From the NCBI RefSeq assembly GCF_000190755.2, contig NZ_JH109152.1:744001-808000 (forward strand): 64,000 bases of DNA. Direction: 5' to 3'. Positions 53,369 through 64,000 of this stretch are shown piece after piece. Every line of letters starts with the position of its first letter. Position 1 is the stretch's first letter. The position numbers and the translations under genes are program-made. The notes below the pieces were generated by a model. It searched no databases. It was not told the origin of the DNA and worked only from the letters and a program-made list of their open reading frames with translations. This DNA comes from Methylobacter tundripaludum SV96 (GTDB lineage Bacteria; Pseudomonadota; Gammaproteobacteria; Methylococcales; Methylomonadaceae).

Positions 53369-55210
53369 GTGAGCTCCGAGTTACCAGAAAACAGTTTTGA
53401 CGTTAAAGCGTTTTTAAAAAACCTGACCACGCGCCCCGGCATTTACAAGATGTTTAATGATCAGGGCGAGATTATTTATATCGGTAAGGCCAAGAATCTT
53501 AAAAACCGCGTTTCCAGTTATTTTAAAAAGCAAACTGCTTCGACCAAGCAACAGGCGATGGTCGCCAGGATTGCCAACATTGAAGTCACGGTCACGCATA
53601 CCGAGGGCGAGGCCTTATTGCTGGAATGTCAGCAGATCAAACGCCATAAGCCCCGCTACAATATCTGCTTAAGGGATGATAGATCCTATCCGTATATCTT
53701 CCTGTCCAGCGAGCATGATTTTCCCCAGATCACCCTGCATCGCGGCGCAAAAAAGCGTAAGGGCAAATATTTCGGCCCTTATCCGGGCATCGGCGCAATC
53801 AAGGAAAGCCTTAAGTTACTGCAACGGATTTTCCCGATCCGGCAGTGCGATGATTCCATCTACAACAACCGTTCCAGGCCCTGTTTGCAGCATCAGATAG
53901 AACGCTGCACTGCGCCGTGCGTCGGTTTAATCGATAAAGCCGCCTATGCACAGGATGTCGACAGCACGGTGCTGTTTTTGGAAGGCAAGGGCGGTCTGCT
54001 GATCGATCAGTTGATAGTCAAGATGGAGCAGGCGGCGGCCAAGCTTGAATATGAGCGGGCCGCCGGTTTCAGGGACCAAATCTTAAAATTGCGCTCGGTG
54101 TTGGAAAAACATTTTGTTCACGGCGAACGGGGCGATGTCGATATTATTGCCTGTGCGACCAAGGCCGGTGTCGCCTGTGTGCAGGTGTTTTTCATCCGCA
54201 ACGGGCAGCATCTGGGTAACAAGGTGTTCTTCCCCAAGATCACCGATGAACATGATCCTGCGGCTATCGTTCAGGCGTTTATTCCGCAATATTATCTGGA
54301 TAAACAAGTGCCTCATGAATTGATTGTCAGCCATCAGCCGGAAGAAGCCGAGTTGTTGATGGAAGTGTTGGCGGTCCAGGCAAAACATGCGGTGGCTATT
54401 TCTCACAATGTCAGGGGCGAGCGTTTAAAATGGCTGCAAATGGCCTGCACCAACGCCGAAAATTCGCTGCTGAGCAAGTTATCGGATAAACAGGGGATTT
54501 ATGCCCGGTTCCTCAGTTTGCAGGAAGAGTTGGGTTGCACGGAGCTGCCGAAACGCCTGGAATGCTTTGATATTAGCCATACCCAGGGCGATCAGACCGT
54601 TGCGTCCTGTGTTGTATTTGACCGGGAAGGGCCGGTAAAATCGGCTTATCGTCGCTTTAATATCGAAGGCATAACCGGCGGCGATGATTATGCGGCCATA
54701 CACCAGGCGGTGTTCAGGCGTTTCAAGCGACTGAAACAGGGCGAACATACCGCGCCGGATATATTGCTGATCGACGGCGGTAAAGGCCAGGTGCATGAAG
54801 CGCAAAAGGCATTGGCGGAATTAGACATAAACAATGTTATGATAGTCGGCGTTTCCAAGGGGCCGGATAGAAAGCCCGGCATGGAAAAGCTGATACTGGT
54901 GGATCAGGAGCAGCCGATAGATATAAAGCCCGGAGCCAGCGGTTTGCTGTTGATTCAGCATATTCGCGATGAAGCGCACCGGTTTGCGATAACAGGACAC
55001 AGGCAACGCCGGGGCAAGGCTAAAAAACAATCGGCAATGGAAGCTATTCCGGGATTGGGGCCTAAACGGCGACAGATTTTATTGAAACAATTTGGGGGGC
55101 TGCAAGGTATTTCACAGGCTGGTGTGGATGCACTTTGCAGTGTGGATGGCATAAGCCGTCATTTGGCACAACGGATTTACGAACTATTTCATCATCAAGA
55201 TGATAATTGA
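53369..55210 (+). CDS. uvrC: UvrABC excinuclease subunit C
   Basis: 613 residues. The GIY-YIG domain (PGIYKMFNDQGEIIYIGKAKNLKNRVSSYF) is at 30-60, a UVR motif near 205-240, the RNase H-like endonuclease region (ECFDISHTQGDQTVASCVVF, LLIDGGKGQV) and a C-terminal helix-hairpin-helix pair (IPGLGPKRRQILLKQFGG). Makes both cuts in nucleotide excision repair. The start is GTG after an AGGA motif. Its end overlaps pgsA. Confidence 0.97.
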   Translation: MSSELPENSFDVKAFLKNLTTRPGIYKMFNDQGEIIYIGKAKNLKNRVSSYFKKQTASTKQQAMVARIANIEVTVTHTEGEALLLECQQIKRHKPRYNICLRDDRSYPYIFLSSEHDFPQITLHRGAKKRKGKYFGPYPGIGAIKESLKLLQRIFPIRQCDDSIYNNRSRPCLQHQIERCTAPCVGLIDKAAYAQDVDSTVLFLEGKGGLLIDQLIVKMEQAAAKLEYERAAGFRDQILKLRSVLEKHFVHGERGDVDIIACATKAGVACVQVFFIRNGQHLGNKVFFPKITDEHDPAAIVQAFIPQYYLDKQVPHELIVSHQPEEAELLMEVLAVQAKHAVAISHNVRGERLKWLQMACTNAENSLLSKLSDKQGIYARFLSLQEELGCTELPKRLECFDISHTQGDQTVASCVVFDREGPVKSAYRRFNIEGITGGDDYAAIHQAVFRRFKRLKQGEHTAPDILLIDGGKGQVHEAQKALAELDINNVMIVGVSKGPDRKPGMEKLILVDQEQPIDIKPGASGLLLIQHIRDEAHRFAITGHRQRRGKAKKQSAMEAIPGLGPKRRQILLKQFGGLQGISQAGVDALCSVDGISRHLAQRIYELFHHQDDN

Positions 55211-55763
55211 ATTTAATTTACCGACAAATCTCACGCTGTTAAGGATCGCGTTAATTCCGTTATTAACCGTGGTTTTTTACCTGCCTTGGGCCTATTCCAA
55301 TGTTGCCTGCATGCTGATTTTTTTAGCGGCGGGGATTACCGACTGGCTGGACGGCTACCTTGCCAGGAAAATGAGTTTGGAAACGCCTTTCGGGGCTTTT
55401 TTAGATCCCGTGGCGGATAAACTGATGGTGGCCATGGTTTTGGTGTTGATCGTGCAGCAGCAGGGCAGTCCGTATTTGGCTATTCCCGCGGCCGTCATTA
55501 TCGGCAGGGAAATAACCATTGCCTCACTGCGAGAATGGATGGCGGAGATCGGCCAGCGGGCGCAGGTTAAAGTGTCTCAATTGGGTAAATGGAAAACCAC
55601 GGCGCAAATGCTGGCGATCGGCATGTTGTTATATCGCGAAGATTTACTGGGCCTACCGATAAATTATTGCGGTTACGGTTTGTTGTACATTGCGGCCATA
55701 TTGACCTTATGGTCGATGGTCCATTACTTAAGCGCGGCACTGGCGGTGTTGACCGCAAAATAA
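55200..55763 (+). CDS. pgsA: Phosphatidylglycerophosphate synthase
   Basis: 187 residues with several membrane helices and the CDP-alcohol phosphotransferase motif DWLDGYLARKMSLETPFGAF leading to DPVADK. Makes phosphatidylglycerophosphate at the inner membrane. The ATG lies 11 bases inside uvrC, the common uvrC-pgsA coupling. Confidence 0.96.
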   Translation: MIIEFNLPTNLTLLRIALIPLLTVVFYLPWAYSNVACMLIFLAAGITDWLDGYLARKMSLETPFGAFLDPVADKLMVAMVLVLIVQQQGSPYLAIPAAVIIGREITIASLREWMAEIGQRAQVKVSQLGKWKTTAQMLAIGMLLYREDLLGLPINYCGYGLLYIAAILTLWSMVHYLSAALAVLTAK

Positions 55764-55858
55764 ATTTTTATACTTGTGAGTCTACAACGTGTAGACCCTT
55801 TTAATTTTCACTCACATACCAATAATACAGCGCATTGAATCAGCTGTGAAAGAAGAAC

Positions 55859-56458
55859 ATGGATCAGGAAATAGAAAATATTCAGATAAAATCTGAAGTG
55901 CAGGATGAGATATTGCTGGCGGCCTTAAAGCTGTTTGTCGAAAAAGGTTATTTCAATACATCGTTAATCGACATTAAAGAAGCGGTCGGGCTAAAAAATG
56001 CCGGTACAATCTATCAGCACTTCAAAACCAAACAGATGATTGCAGTGCAGTTGCACGCAAATATTCTCGACAGCTTAAGCATCTCCATTGATGACATAAG
56101 GCGCAAGAATGAAAAGCCATCCGAGCAATTACGAGCCATAGTCGACTTGTTATTCAAGTTAACAGATGACGCACCCGATGTAATGCGGTTTCTGTTGATT
56201 TTGAACGTCAAGGAGTTTTTTCCGGAAGCAAAGCCGCTGCATGAAACTGCGGCGATCATAAAAATCATCAGGATCATTGAAGCCGGTATTAAAGCAGGCG
56301 AGATCCGCAATACGACCCCGCAGCTAGGTTATGCCCATTTCTTTGGTGTTATTGATAACACTTTGCGATTGGCATTGACCGGGTTTCTTGACAGGAAAGC
56401 CGACTCCTATCAATCACAGACCTGGCTTACGGCGTGGAATACAATCGTCAAAAAGTGA
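55859..56458 (+). CDS. TetR family transcriptional regulator
   Basis: 199 residues. An N-terminal TetR helix-turn-helix (ILLAALKLFVEKGYFNTSLIDIKEAVGLKNAGTIYQHFKTK) is followed by a helical ligand domain. The target cannot be named; neighbours are pgsA and the small protein below. AAAGAAGAAC precedes the ATG. Confidence 0.93.
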   Translation: MDQEIENIQIKSEVQDEILLAALKLFVEKGYFNTSLIDIKEAVGLKNAGTIYQHFKTKQMIAVQLHANILDSLSISIDDIRRKNEKPSEQLRAIVDLLFKLTDDAPDVMRFLLILNVKEFFPEAKPLHETAAIIKIIRIIEAGIKAGEIRNTTPQLGYAHFFGVIDNTLRLALTGFLDRKADSYQSQTWLTAWNTIVKK

Positions 56459-56579
56459 TGCGGCTTGGCAGTTGCTTATCTTCATAGACACGAAGTTTTT
56501 GCCTTGGCTTTATGCTTTAAACCAATGCGCATTGGGGTGATTAAATGCTACGGATTTTATTTAGGTCTGGAGGGAAAAC

Positions 56580-56765
56580 ATGGGTGAGGTAGTTCAATTT
56601 AAACGCCCCAAACCATCGCAACTGCATAAAGGCAATACCCTATGCCGTAGCGGTTTTCATAAATGGGAAATTTTAAACGAAAAGCAGTTTGATGTGAAAC
56701 AAGGGAAGTTGATCACCGTTTATCAATGTAAACGGTGTTCGAAAACAAAATCAAAAGCGCTTTAG
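56580..56765 (+). CDS. Small C/H-rich protein, possible zinc ribbon
   Basis: 61 residues, very basic. LCRSGFHKW and YQCKRCSKTK supply Cys-x5-His and Cys-x2-Cys, enough for one zinc. GGAGGG is placed 7 bases before the ATG, and the gene ends within its own terminator stem. Similar short proteins are often conserved in Methylococcales and gamma-proteobacteria, but I do not recognise a named family. Confidence 0.7.
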   Translation: MGEVVQFKRPKPSQLHKGNTLCRSGFHKWEILNEKQFDVKQGKLITVYQCKRCSKTKSKAL

Positions 56766-56793
56766 CGGCGATTGTCGCTAAAGCGCTTTTTTT
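56754..56793 (+). terminator. Factor-independent terminator
   Basis: AAAGCGCTTTAGCG and CGCTAAAGCGCTTT are a perfect 14-base stem around an 8-base loop, followed by a T tract. The stop codon of the small gene is in the left arm. On the other strand the T run is shorter but it may also serve gltD. Confidence 0.92.
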
Positions 56794-56807
56794 ATATAGC
56801 TAGATTA

Positions 56808-58250
56808 TTAACGCGGCAGGTCCGATGATCCCATCAGGTATTCGTCAACCGCTCTGGCAGCTTGCCTGCCTTCACGTATCGCCCACACCACCAGCGATTG
56901 TCCGCGCCGTCCGTCGCCTGCGGCAAACACTTTATCGACCGACGTTTGATACTGTTTGTCAGTGGCTTTGATGTTGTTGCGCTCCAGCTCAACGCCCAGC
57001 TCTTTTAACAAGCCTTCGTGTACCGGGTGAACGAAACCCATCGCTAAAAACACGATGTCCGCTTCCAGCGTGAAAGCGCTGCCCTGTTTCTCGCTCATTT
57101 TCCACTGTCCGCCTTCTTGCTTCCACTCCACTTCGACTGCGTTCAGATGGGTTATTTTGCCGTCCTTGCCGGTAACGCTTTGGGTGTTGACGCTAAAGTA
57201 ACGCTTTTTGATGCCTTCATCATGCGAAGAAGTGGTGCGCAGCTTGTTGGGCCACAGCGGCCAAGTCAGCAATTTATTTTCTTTTTCAGGCGGTTGCGGC
57301 AAGATTTCGAGCTGCACCACGGAGGCTGCGCCCTGACGGATCGATGTGCCGATGCAATCGGAGCCGGTATCGCCGCCGCCGATCACGATAACATGCTTGT
57401 CTGTCGCGGTAATGGCGACATCTTCGGCGATGGTATCGCCTGCGTTGCGCTTGTTTTGCTGGCGCAAAAAGTCCATCGCATAATAAACGCCTTGATATTC
57501 ATTGCGTCCTTCGACTTCCAGGTCACGCGGTTTTTCGGAGCCTACCGCTAAAACTACGGCATCGTACTCGGCGAGTATTTTTTGCGCGGAAATGTCTGTA
57601 CCGATATGGCTGTTGGGCCTGAATCTGACGCCTTCCGCCTGCATTTGCGCAATGCGTCGGTCGATTAAATGCTTTTCCATCTTGAAATCGGGAATACCGT
57701 AGCGCAATAAGCCGCCGATACGGTCATTTTTTTCATAGACGGTGACTTCATGTCCTGCACGAGCCAGCTGTTGAGCACAGGCCAGTCCTGAAGGTCCTGA
57801 GCCTATTACGGCCACGCGCTTGCCGGTGCGTTGCGTTGGGATTTGCGGTTTTACCCAGCCCATTGCCCAGCCTTTATCGATAATTGCGCATTCTATCGAC
57901 TTAATGGTCACGGGCTGATCTTGCAGATTGAGTGTGCAAGCCGCTTCGCAGGGCGCAGGGCAGATGCGTCCGGTAAATTCGGGGAAATTGTTGGTGCTGT
58001 GTAAAATCTCCAGTGCCTGTTGCCAATCGCCTCGATAAACCCCGTCATTCCAGTCGGGGATAATGTTATTGACAGGACAGCCGTTATGGCAAAAAGGGAT
58101 GCCGCAATCCATGCATCTCGAACCCTGCTCAGCCACTTCGGCTTCGCTGGGGGCTAGCGTGAATTCGCGATAATGCTGGATACGATCACTCGGCGATGCG
58201 TAATGCCGCTCAGTGCGTGGTAGTTCCATAAACCCGGTTGGTTTACCCAT
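56808..58250 (-). CDS. gltD: Glutamate synthase small subunit
   Basis: 480 residues. N-terminal Cys groups ([34 protein letters not shown]) hold iron-sulfur clusters; an FAD-binding [21 protein letters not shown] and an NADPH-binding [13 protein letters not shown] follow, with CD-terminal [16 protein letters not shown]. Supplies electrons to GltB. It is 81 bases after gltB; a CGCCTAC/GTAGGCG hairpin stands in that gap. Confidence 0.97.
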   Translation of the reverse strand: MGKPTGFMELPRTERHYASPSDRIQHYREFTLAPSEAEVAEQGSRCMDCGIPFCHNGCPVNNIIPDWNDGVYRGDWQQALEILHSTNNFPEFTGRICPAPCEAACTLNLQDQPVTIKSIECAIIDKGWAMGWVKPQIPTQRTGKRVAVIGSGPSGLACAQQLARAGHEVTVYEKNDRIGGLLRYGIPDFKMEKHLIDRRIAQMQAEGVRFRPNSHIGTDISAQKILAEYDAVVLAVGSEKPRDLEVEGRNEYQGVYYAMDFLRQQNKRNAGDTIAEDVAITATDKHVIVIGGGDTGSDCIGTSIRQGAASVVQLEILPQPPEKENKLLTWPLWPNKLRTTSSHDEGIKKRYFSVNTQSVTGKDGKITHLNAVEVEWKQEGGQWKMSEKQGSAFTLEADIVFLAMGFVHPVHEGLLKELGVELERNNIKATDKQYQTSVDKVFAAGDGRRGQSLVVWAIREGRQAARAVDEYLMGSSDLPR

Positions 58251-58331
58251 TTTTAATACCTTCTACTTAAATAGTGTCGCAACGATTATGCGGTCGCAGA
58301 TGCTTCGCCTACAGGACGTAGGCGAGGGGCG

Positions 58332-61300
58332 TTAGCAGGACGCGGTAGCTTGTTCAGCCTGAATTTGTTTGAGCGCTTCGCGGTAATCGACCGGCATGAC
58401 TTTAACAAAACGCGGCAAATAATCCTGCCAGTTATCTAAAATATGCTGCGCTCTGGCGCTGTTGGTATAACGCTTATGATTTTCAATGAAATGCTTTAAG
58501 CGTTGCGCATCATAACGGGTCATATCGGACATGATGTGGACGCGTCCGTGTGTTTCCATGTCGCCGCCTTGGTGTGCAATGGCTTCCAACGTGTCGTCTT
58601 CCTCGGGGATCGGTTCGAGTTCCACCATCGCCAAATTGCAACGCTTTTCAAAGCTGCGGTCTTCATCGAGCACATAAGCCACACCGCCGGACATACCCGC
58701 CGCAAAATTGCGACCGGTTTGTCCGAGTACGATCACAACGCCGCCGGTCATGTATTCGCAGCCATGGTCGCCCACGCCTTCGACAACCGCGACAGCGCCC
58801 GAATTGCGCACCGCAAAACGTTCGCCCGCAACGCCGCTGAAATAACATTCGCCGCTGACAGCGCCGTACAGCACGGTGTTGCCGACGATAATATTTTCCG
58901 CAGGCGTAATAGGGCAGTCTTTAGGCTGGTAAATGGCGATACGGCCGCCGCTCATGCCTTTGCCTACATAATCATTGCCTTCGCCTTCAAGCTCGATGCT
59001 GATGCCTTGCGCTAAAAACGCGCCGAAACTTTGACCGGCGGTACCTTTGACATTAATAGCGATGGTGTCTTCAGGCAAACCTTTATGACCATAACGCTTG
59101 GCGACTTCGCCGGACAGCATCGCACCGAAAGTACGGTTAATATTGCGGATCGGCGTATTAATGATCACCGGTTGTCCGTTTTGCAGTGCAGGTTGAGCGG
59201 CTGCAATCAAGGTATGATCCAATGCCTGATCCAAGCCGTGATCTTGGCGTTCGGTGTTATAAACAGCGGTCGTACTGTCAATTTCGGGTTTATAGAAAAC
59301 CCGGCTGAAATCCAAGCCTTCGGTTTTCCAATGGTTCAGTGAGCGCTGCATGTCCAGTTTGTCCGAGCGTCCGATCATTTCGTTGAAGCTTCGGAAGCCC
59401 AGTTTCGCCATCCACTGGCGCACATCTTCCGCGACCATGAAGAAATAATTGACCACATGTTCAGGCTGCCCGGTAAAACGTTTGCGCAGTTCAGGGTCTT
59501 GCGTTGCTACGCCGACCGGGCAGGTATTCAGATGGCACTTGCGCATCATCAAACAACCCGAAACGATCAATGGCGCAGTGGCAAAGCCGAATTCATCCGC
59601 GCCTAATAATGCGCCGATGATCACGTCGCGACCGGTACGCAGACCGCCATCGACTTGCACGGCAATACGACCGCGCAGTTTGTTCAATACCAATGTTTGA
59701 TGAGTTTCTGCAAGGCCGATTTCCCACGGCAAACCGGCGTGTTTGATCGAAGTCATCGGGCTTGCGCCGGTGCCGCCGTCATAGCCGGAAATGGTCACAT
59801 GATCGGCGTGGGCTTTGGAAACGCCCGCTGCAACAGTACCGACACCGTGTTCCGACACCAGCTTGACGCTGATCCGCGCTTCGGGATTGACGTTTTTCAA
59901 GTCATGGATCAACTGCGCCAAATCTTCAATCGAATAAATGTCATGGTGCGGCGGCGGCGATATTAAGCCAACGCCTCGAGTTGAATGACGCACTCGGGCA
60001 ATAACCGCATCGACTTTATGTCCGGGCAGCTGTCCGCCTTCGCCGGGTTTCGCGCCCTGGCTGACTTTTATCTGAATGTCGTCGGCATTGACCAGATATT
60101 CGGTGGTCACGCCAAAACGGCCTGAAGCGACTTGTTTAATCGCCGAACGCATCGAATCGCCGTTGGGCAAGGTCTTGAAGCGTTCCGGAAGTTCTCCGCC
60201 TTCGCCGGTGTTGGATTTGCCGCCGATGCGGTTCATCGCAATAGCCAGATTGGTATGCGCTTCGTAGGAAATCGAGCCGAACGACATCGCTCCCGTGGCA
60301 AAACGCTTGACGATGTCTGCTGCGGACTCCACTTCGTCCAACGGCACAGGCGTCGCATCTTCCTTGAACGACATCAAGCCGCGCAAGGTCAGCAAGGCTT
60401 CGTTTTGCTCATCGATCAAGCGGCAAAATTCAGCGTATTTTTCATAGCTGTTGCTGCGCGTCGCGTGTTGCAAGGTGCTGATGGTGGCGGGCGTCCAGGT
60501 ATGCGCTTCGCCGCGCAGACGATACGCATATTCCCCGCCGATATCCAGAGCGTCGCGGTATAACGGCGCATTGCCGAAAGCAATTCGGTGACGACGACTG
60601 GTTTCTTCGCTGATTTCCGCTAAACCGACGCCTTCTACAGTGCTGGTTGTGCCGGTGAAATAGCGATCCAGGAACGGTTCAGCCAAACCGATGGCATTAA
60701 AAATTTGCGCGCCGCAATAAGACTGATAAGTCGAAATGCCCATTTTGGACATGACTTTAAGCAGGCCTTTGGAGATCGCTTTGATATAACGTTTGTGCGC
60801 TTCATATTCGCTGAGGTCAGCGATGTCTTGGCATAACCCGGAAAGCGTGTCGAAAGCCAGGTAAGGGTTAACCGCTTCCGCACCGTAGGCGGCCAACAGC
60901 GCAAAATGATGGACTTCGCGCGCTTCGCCGGTTTCGACAACTAGGCCTACTTTGGTACGCAGGCCTTCGCGGGTCAGGTAGTGATGCACTGCGGAAGTCG
61001 CCAGCAAGGCGGGTATCGCAATATGCGCAATATCCAGGTCGCGGTCGGATAGCGCCAGGATATTGTTGCCTTCTTCAACAGCCTGTTTTGCTGCAAGGCA
61101 CAGTTTATCGAGCGCCGCTTCCATGCCGCATGCTCCCAAATCGGATGGATAGCAAAGCGTCAGAGTTTTGGTCTTGAATACACCACCGGTGCGCGTTTCG
61201 ATGCGACGAATTTTTTCCAAATCCTGATTGGTCAAAATGGGCTGTTCCACTTCCAGGCGCATGTGGGTTCCGCCTTCGTCCAGGCCCAATAAATTGGGGC

Positions 61301-62951
61301 GCGGACCGATCAGGGAAACCAGCGACATGACCAGTTCTTCGCGAATAGGGTCGATAGCCGGATTGGTGACTTGGGCAAAGCCTTGCTTGAAGTAATCGTA
61401 CAGCATACGCGAACGTTGCGATAACACTGCCAACGCTGTATCGATGCCCATTGAGCTGATCGGTTCCTGTCCGGTTTGCGCAATCGGTTTCAGGATGAAT
61501 TCAATATCTTCTCGGGTATAACCGAATGCTTGCTGTCTATCCAGAAGGGTGTGCGCATCCGGTGCCATTGCGGAAATTTCGGCAGGCAGTTCGGACAGCA
61601 GGATTTGAGTTTTGCTCAGCCATTCGGAATAAGGGTGGCACGCCGACAAATTGGCTTTCAATTCCGCATCATCAATAATGCGGCCTTGTTCGGTGTCGAT
61701 CAGCAGCATTTTGCCCGGTTGCAAGCGCCATTTTTTGATGATCTTGTGCTGGGGAATTTCCAGTACGCCCATTTCCGACGCCATGATGACGAAATCGTCA
61801 TCGGTGACCAAGTAACGCGCAGGACGTAAGCCGTTGCGATCCAGGGTTGCGCCGATTTGACGGCCATCGGTGAAAGCAATGGCTGCGGGGCCATCCCAAG
61901 GTTCCATCAGGGCTGCGTTGTATTCATAAAACGCGCGCAGTTTTTCATCCATTAAGACATTGCCGGCCCATGCTTCGGGAATCAGTAACATCATGGCGTG
62001 GGCCAGTGAATAGCCGCCTGCAACCAATAGTTCCAGTGCATTGTCGAAACAGGCCGAATCCGATTGTTCTTCGTTGATTAGCGGCCACAATTTGTGCATG
62101 TCGTCGCCCAATACGCTGGACGCTATGGAATGGCGACGCGCCGCCATGCCGTTAACATTGCCGCGCAAGGTGTTGATTTCGCCGTTATGGGCGATCAGGC
62201 GGAAAGGATGTGCCAGATCCCAGGTCGGGAAAGTGTTGGTGGAAAAACGTTGATGCACTAACGCTAAAGCGCTGACCATGCGTTCATCGCTTAAGTCGGC
62301 ATAAAACGCACCGACCTGATCTGCCAGCAACATGCCTTTGTAAACGATGGTGCGTGACGATAAGGACGGGATATAAAAAGAGTGGCCATGATCCAGCTTC
62401 AAATCGCGGACGGCGTTTTCAACTTGTTTGCGAATCACAAACAGTTTACGCTCGAAAGCGTCTTGATCGGCGCAGTCTTCGCTGCGTGCAATAAAAATCT
62501 GCCGAATAAACGGTTCAACCAGTTTGACTGACTCGCCCAAGGTATGATTATCGACAGGCACATCGCGCCAACCTAATAGTACGAGTTTTTCTTGTGCAAT
62601 GATGTCGGTTAGCAATTTCTCGCAAGTGGCTCGATTGGAGGCGTCGCGCGGTAAAAATACCATGCCTGCGGCATAATCGTCTGCTTTCGGAAGGGTGATG
62701 CTTATCTTGTCGCACTCTGCGCGCAAAAAAGCATCAGGCATTTGAATCAGAATTCCCGCACCATCGCCCGCATAGATATCGGCGCCAACCGCGCCACGAT
62801 GGGTCAGGTTTTTAAGTAATTCCAGACCCTGACGTACGATTTCATGGCTTTTTTGGCCCTTTATATGAACGATAAAACCCACGCCGCATGCATCATGTTC
62901 ATTGCGTGGATCATATAAACCCTGTCTGGTCGGTAGCGTACTTTGACTCAT
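58332..62951 (-). CDS. gltB: Glutamate synthase large subunit
   Basis: 1539 residues from the ATG that follows GAGGTGACA. A short propeptide leads to the catalytic Cys22 (DACGVGF) of the class II glutaminase; the FMN/synthase domain has the [13 protein letters not shown] segment and Cys of 3Fe-4S ([19 protein letters not shown]), and the end is the beta-helix domain. Converts glutamine and 2-oxoglutarate to two glutamates. A GTG two codons earlier overlaps the ribosome site. Confidence 0.98.
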   Translation of the reverse strand: MSQSTLPTRQGLYDPRNEHDACGVGFIVHIKGQKSHEIVRQGLELLKNLTHRGAVGADIYAGDGAGILIQMPDAFLRAECDKISITLPKADDYAAGMVFLPRDASNRATCEKLLTDIIAQEKLVLLGWRDVPVDNHTLGESVKLVEPFIRQIFIARSEDCADQDAFERKLFVIRKQVENAVRDLKLDHGHSFYIPSLSSRTIVYKGMLLADQVGAFYADLSDERMVSALALVHQRFSTNTFPTWDLAHPFRLIAHNGEINTLRGNVNGMAARRHSIASSVLGDDMHKLWPLINEEQSDSACFDNALELLVAGGYSLAHAMMLLIPEAWAGNVLMDEKLRAFYEYNAALMEPWDGPAAIAFTDGRQIGATLDRNGLRPARYLVTDDDFVIMASEMGVLEIPQHKIIKKWRLQPGKMLLIDTEQGRIIDDAELKANLSACHPYSEWLSKTQILLSELPAEISAMAPDAHTLLDRQQAFGYTREDIEFILKPIAQTGQEPISSMGIDTALAVLSQRSRMLYDYFKQGFAQVTNPAIDPIREELVMSLVSLIGPRPNLLGLDEGGTHMRLEVEQPILTNQDLEKIRRIETRTGGVFKTKTLTLCYPSDLGACGMEAALDKLCLAAKQAVEEGNNILALSDRDLDIAHIAIPALLATSAVHHYLTREGLRTKVGLVVETGEAREVHHFALLAAYGAEAVNPYLAFDTLSGLCQDIADLSEYEAHKRYIKAISKGLLKVMSKMGISTYQSYCGAQIFNAIGLAEPFLDRYFTGTTSTVEGVGLAEISEETSRRHRIAFGNAPLYRDALDIGGEYAYRLRGEAHTWTPATISTLQHATRSNSYEKYAEFCRLIDEQNEALLTLRGLMSFKEDATPVPLDEVESAADIVKRFATGAMSFGSISYEAHTNLAIAMNRIGGKSNTGEGGELPERFKTLPNGDSMRSAIKQVASGRFGVTTEYLVNADDIQIKVSQGAKPGEGGQLPGHKVDAVIARVRHSTRGVGLISPPPHHDIYSIEDLAQLIHDLKNVNPEARISVKLVSEHGVGTVAAGVSKAHADHVTISGYDGGTGASPMTSIKHAGLPWEIGLAETHQTLVLNKLRGRIAVQVDGGLRTGRDVIIGALLGADEFGFATAPLIVSGCLMMRKCHLNTCPVGVATQDPELRKRFTGQPEHVVNYFFMVAEDVRQWMAKLGFRSFNEMIGRSDKLDMQRSLNHWKTEGLDFSRVFYKPEIDSTTAVYNTERQDHGLDQALDHTLIAAAQPALQNGQPVIINTPIRNINRTFGAMLSGEVAKRYGHKGLPEDTIAINVKGTAGQSFGAFLAQGISIELEGEGNDYVGKGMSGGRIAIYQPKDCPITPAENIIVGNTVLYGAVSGECYFSGVAGERFAVRNSGAVAVVEGVGDHGCEYMTGGVVIVLGQTGRNFAAGMSGGVAYVLDEDRSFEKRCNLAMVELEPIPEEDDTLEAIAHQGGDMETHGRVHIMSDMTRYDAQRLKHFIENHKRYTNSARAQHILDNWQDYLPRFVKVMPVDYREALKQIQAEQATASC

Positions 62952-63344
62952 TGTCACCTCTAAAAAATATTACAAAAGGGTTGTAGTCCTCTAACTTATC
63001 AACCCTCATTGCGCACCTGTTTTGATGCCTGCATCAGAGGCCACGGTACGGCAAAACCAGTTAATTATACGGATGACAGGCGATTCTGTCACGCAGTCTT
63101 TTGTTGTCTGCGCCACTAATCAGTTGGGATATTGTTCGCTGATATAGGCTAGGCGGTGGTCTTTTGTCACGCAGTTGATGGCGGTATTTTGCTTATTCTT
63201 TAAATGGATGTGGTATCTTTCCGCTCTGTTTTAATGATTGATTGTTCTCGTTGAATATTTCTTCTGTTTTTGTAGGCGGACTCTTGTTTCTTTAAGAGTC
63301 GGTGCAATTATTTAAGTCAATTCATATCATATTATTGGTTAATT
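62952..63344. other. gltB/ubiquinone hydroxylase divergent intergenic region
   Basis: About 390 bases that must contain the gltB promoter and that of the plus-strand hydroxylase. Short direct motif TGTCACGCAGT occurs twice (near 63090 and 63168). No gene or hairpin terminator recognised. Confidence 0.45.
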
Positions 63345-64000
63345 ATGAAAGAAAATTTTGATGTTGTGGTTGTGGGTGGGGGTATGGTTGGGGCGGCTGT
63401 TGCCTGCGGTCTTGGTGGGAGTTCGTTGAAGGTGGCGGTGATAGAGAGCGCGCCGCCACAGGCTTTTGCTCCTGATCAGCCGCATGATTTAAGGGTTTCT
63501 GCGCTCAGTATTGCATCAAAAAATATACTTGAAACCGTGGGTGCATGGAGCGGCGTTGTTAATCGCAGGCTTTGCCCGTTTCGCAGGATGCGGGTTTGGG
63601 AGACGGCGGGGGATACTGAATTTTGTAGTGACGATATTAACTATCCTGAATTGGGTTTTATCGTTGAAAACAGGGTGACCCAGTTGGCGTTATTGGAGCG
63701 GTTGCAGGATTTTGCCAATGTCGAGCTGATGTGTCCGGCTACCATTAATAAAATTAACTATTCGGCGGGCCAATCACCCGAAGTGGAGCTGGGCGATGGT
63801 CGGATTTTGTCGGCAAAAGTGCTGGTTGCTGCAGATGGCGGCCAATCCAGAGTCAGGCAGGCAGTGGGGTTGGGCGTAACCAGCTGGGATTACAGTCAGC
63901 ATGCACTGGTGATTTATATTGATACGGATTACGGTCAGCAGGATATAACCTGGCAGCGCTTTGTACCCAGCGGACCGCAGGCGTTTTTGCCGTTAACCGG
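63345..64000 (+). CDS. UbiH/UbiF/VisC/COQ6 family FAD hydroxylase (3' end beyond window)
   Basis: The first 218 codons are in view. The N-terminus has the dinucleotide motif FDVVVVGGGMVGAAVACGL, then RVSALSIASKNILETVGAW and the second FAD motif VLVAADGGQSRVRQ, all typical of flavin hydroxylases acting in ubiquinone synthesis. Which of UbiH, UbiI or UbiF cannot be decided from the part seen. Start chosen at ATG (MKENFDV). Confidence 0.88.
   Translation, partial: MKENFDVVVVGGGMVGAAVACGLGGSSLKVAVIESAPPQAFAPDQPHDLRVSALSIASKNILETVGAWSGVVNRRLCPFRRMRVWETAGDTEFCSDDINYPELGFIVENRVTQLALLERLQDFANVELMCPATINKINYSAGQSPEVELGDGRILSAKVLVAADGGQSRVRQAVGLGVTSWDYSQHALVIYIDTDYGQQDITWQRFVPSGPQAFLPLT

Overview
The window reads as chromosome of a gammaproteobacterial methanotroph (order Methylococcales); this is inferred from gene content, not from a marker gene. 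The clues are a complete-looking hopanoid locus that includes the aminotransferase HpnO, copper handling (CopC/CopD, CopZ/CopA), a corrinoid one-carbon cassette, and many c-di-GMP/two-component proteins. Base composition is moderate, with GC-richer islands.

Layout. 1-12.6 kb: hopanoid production and transport. A minus-strand run (squalene synthase, shc, hpnG, hpnN, hpnO, then copC and a copD cut by the window edge) diverges from a plus-strand run (hpnH, hpnM, mlaA); apt follows. 12.9-17.1 kb: HPP/CBS membrane protein, two unknown genes, proS. 17.4-26.5 kb: an HD-GYP response regulator, a ferredoxin/ASKHA corrinoid-activating protein, a corrinoid protein, a URO-D family methyltransferase whose zinc ligands look altered, a DUF1638 protein and a GAF hybrid histidine kinase, all in one direction; a membrane GGDEF protein faces them. 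This is the strongest candidate for an undescribed system: a corrinoid one-carbon module packed between two-component and c-di-GMP proteins.

26.7-41.7 kb: an accessory, repeat-rich region. It holds a GC-rich sigma-54 activator with two 5'-truncated copies, an 830-bp duplication carrying a small iron-permease-like gene with a structured leader, an HD/zinc-ribbon protein, an LRR-protein kinase, an xpaC/telA operon with a tiny upstream gene, an orphan DUF1902 gene, an SRPBCC protein, an AraC regulator and a truncated GGDEF gene. Each of the three truncated genes begins next to an inverted-repeat element, which suggests repeat-mediated rearrangement.

41.8-64 kb: mainly core genes. These are a Gld-type ABC exporter, hflD, an EAL/HDOD protein, copZ-copA, ispA-xseB, parE, uvrC-pgsA, a TetR regulator, a small C/H-rich protein with a clear terminator, gltB-gltD and the start of a ubiquinone hydroxylase gene. 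IspA supplies farnesyl diphosphate, the precursor for the squalene and hopanoids made by the first region.

No rRNA, tRNA, CRISPR array, complete insertion sequence or prophage was recognised.
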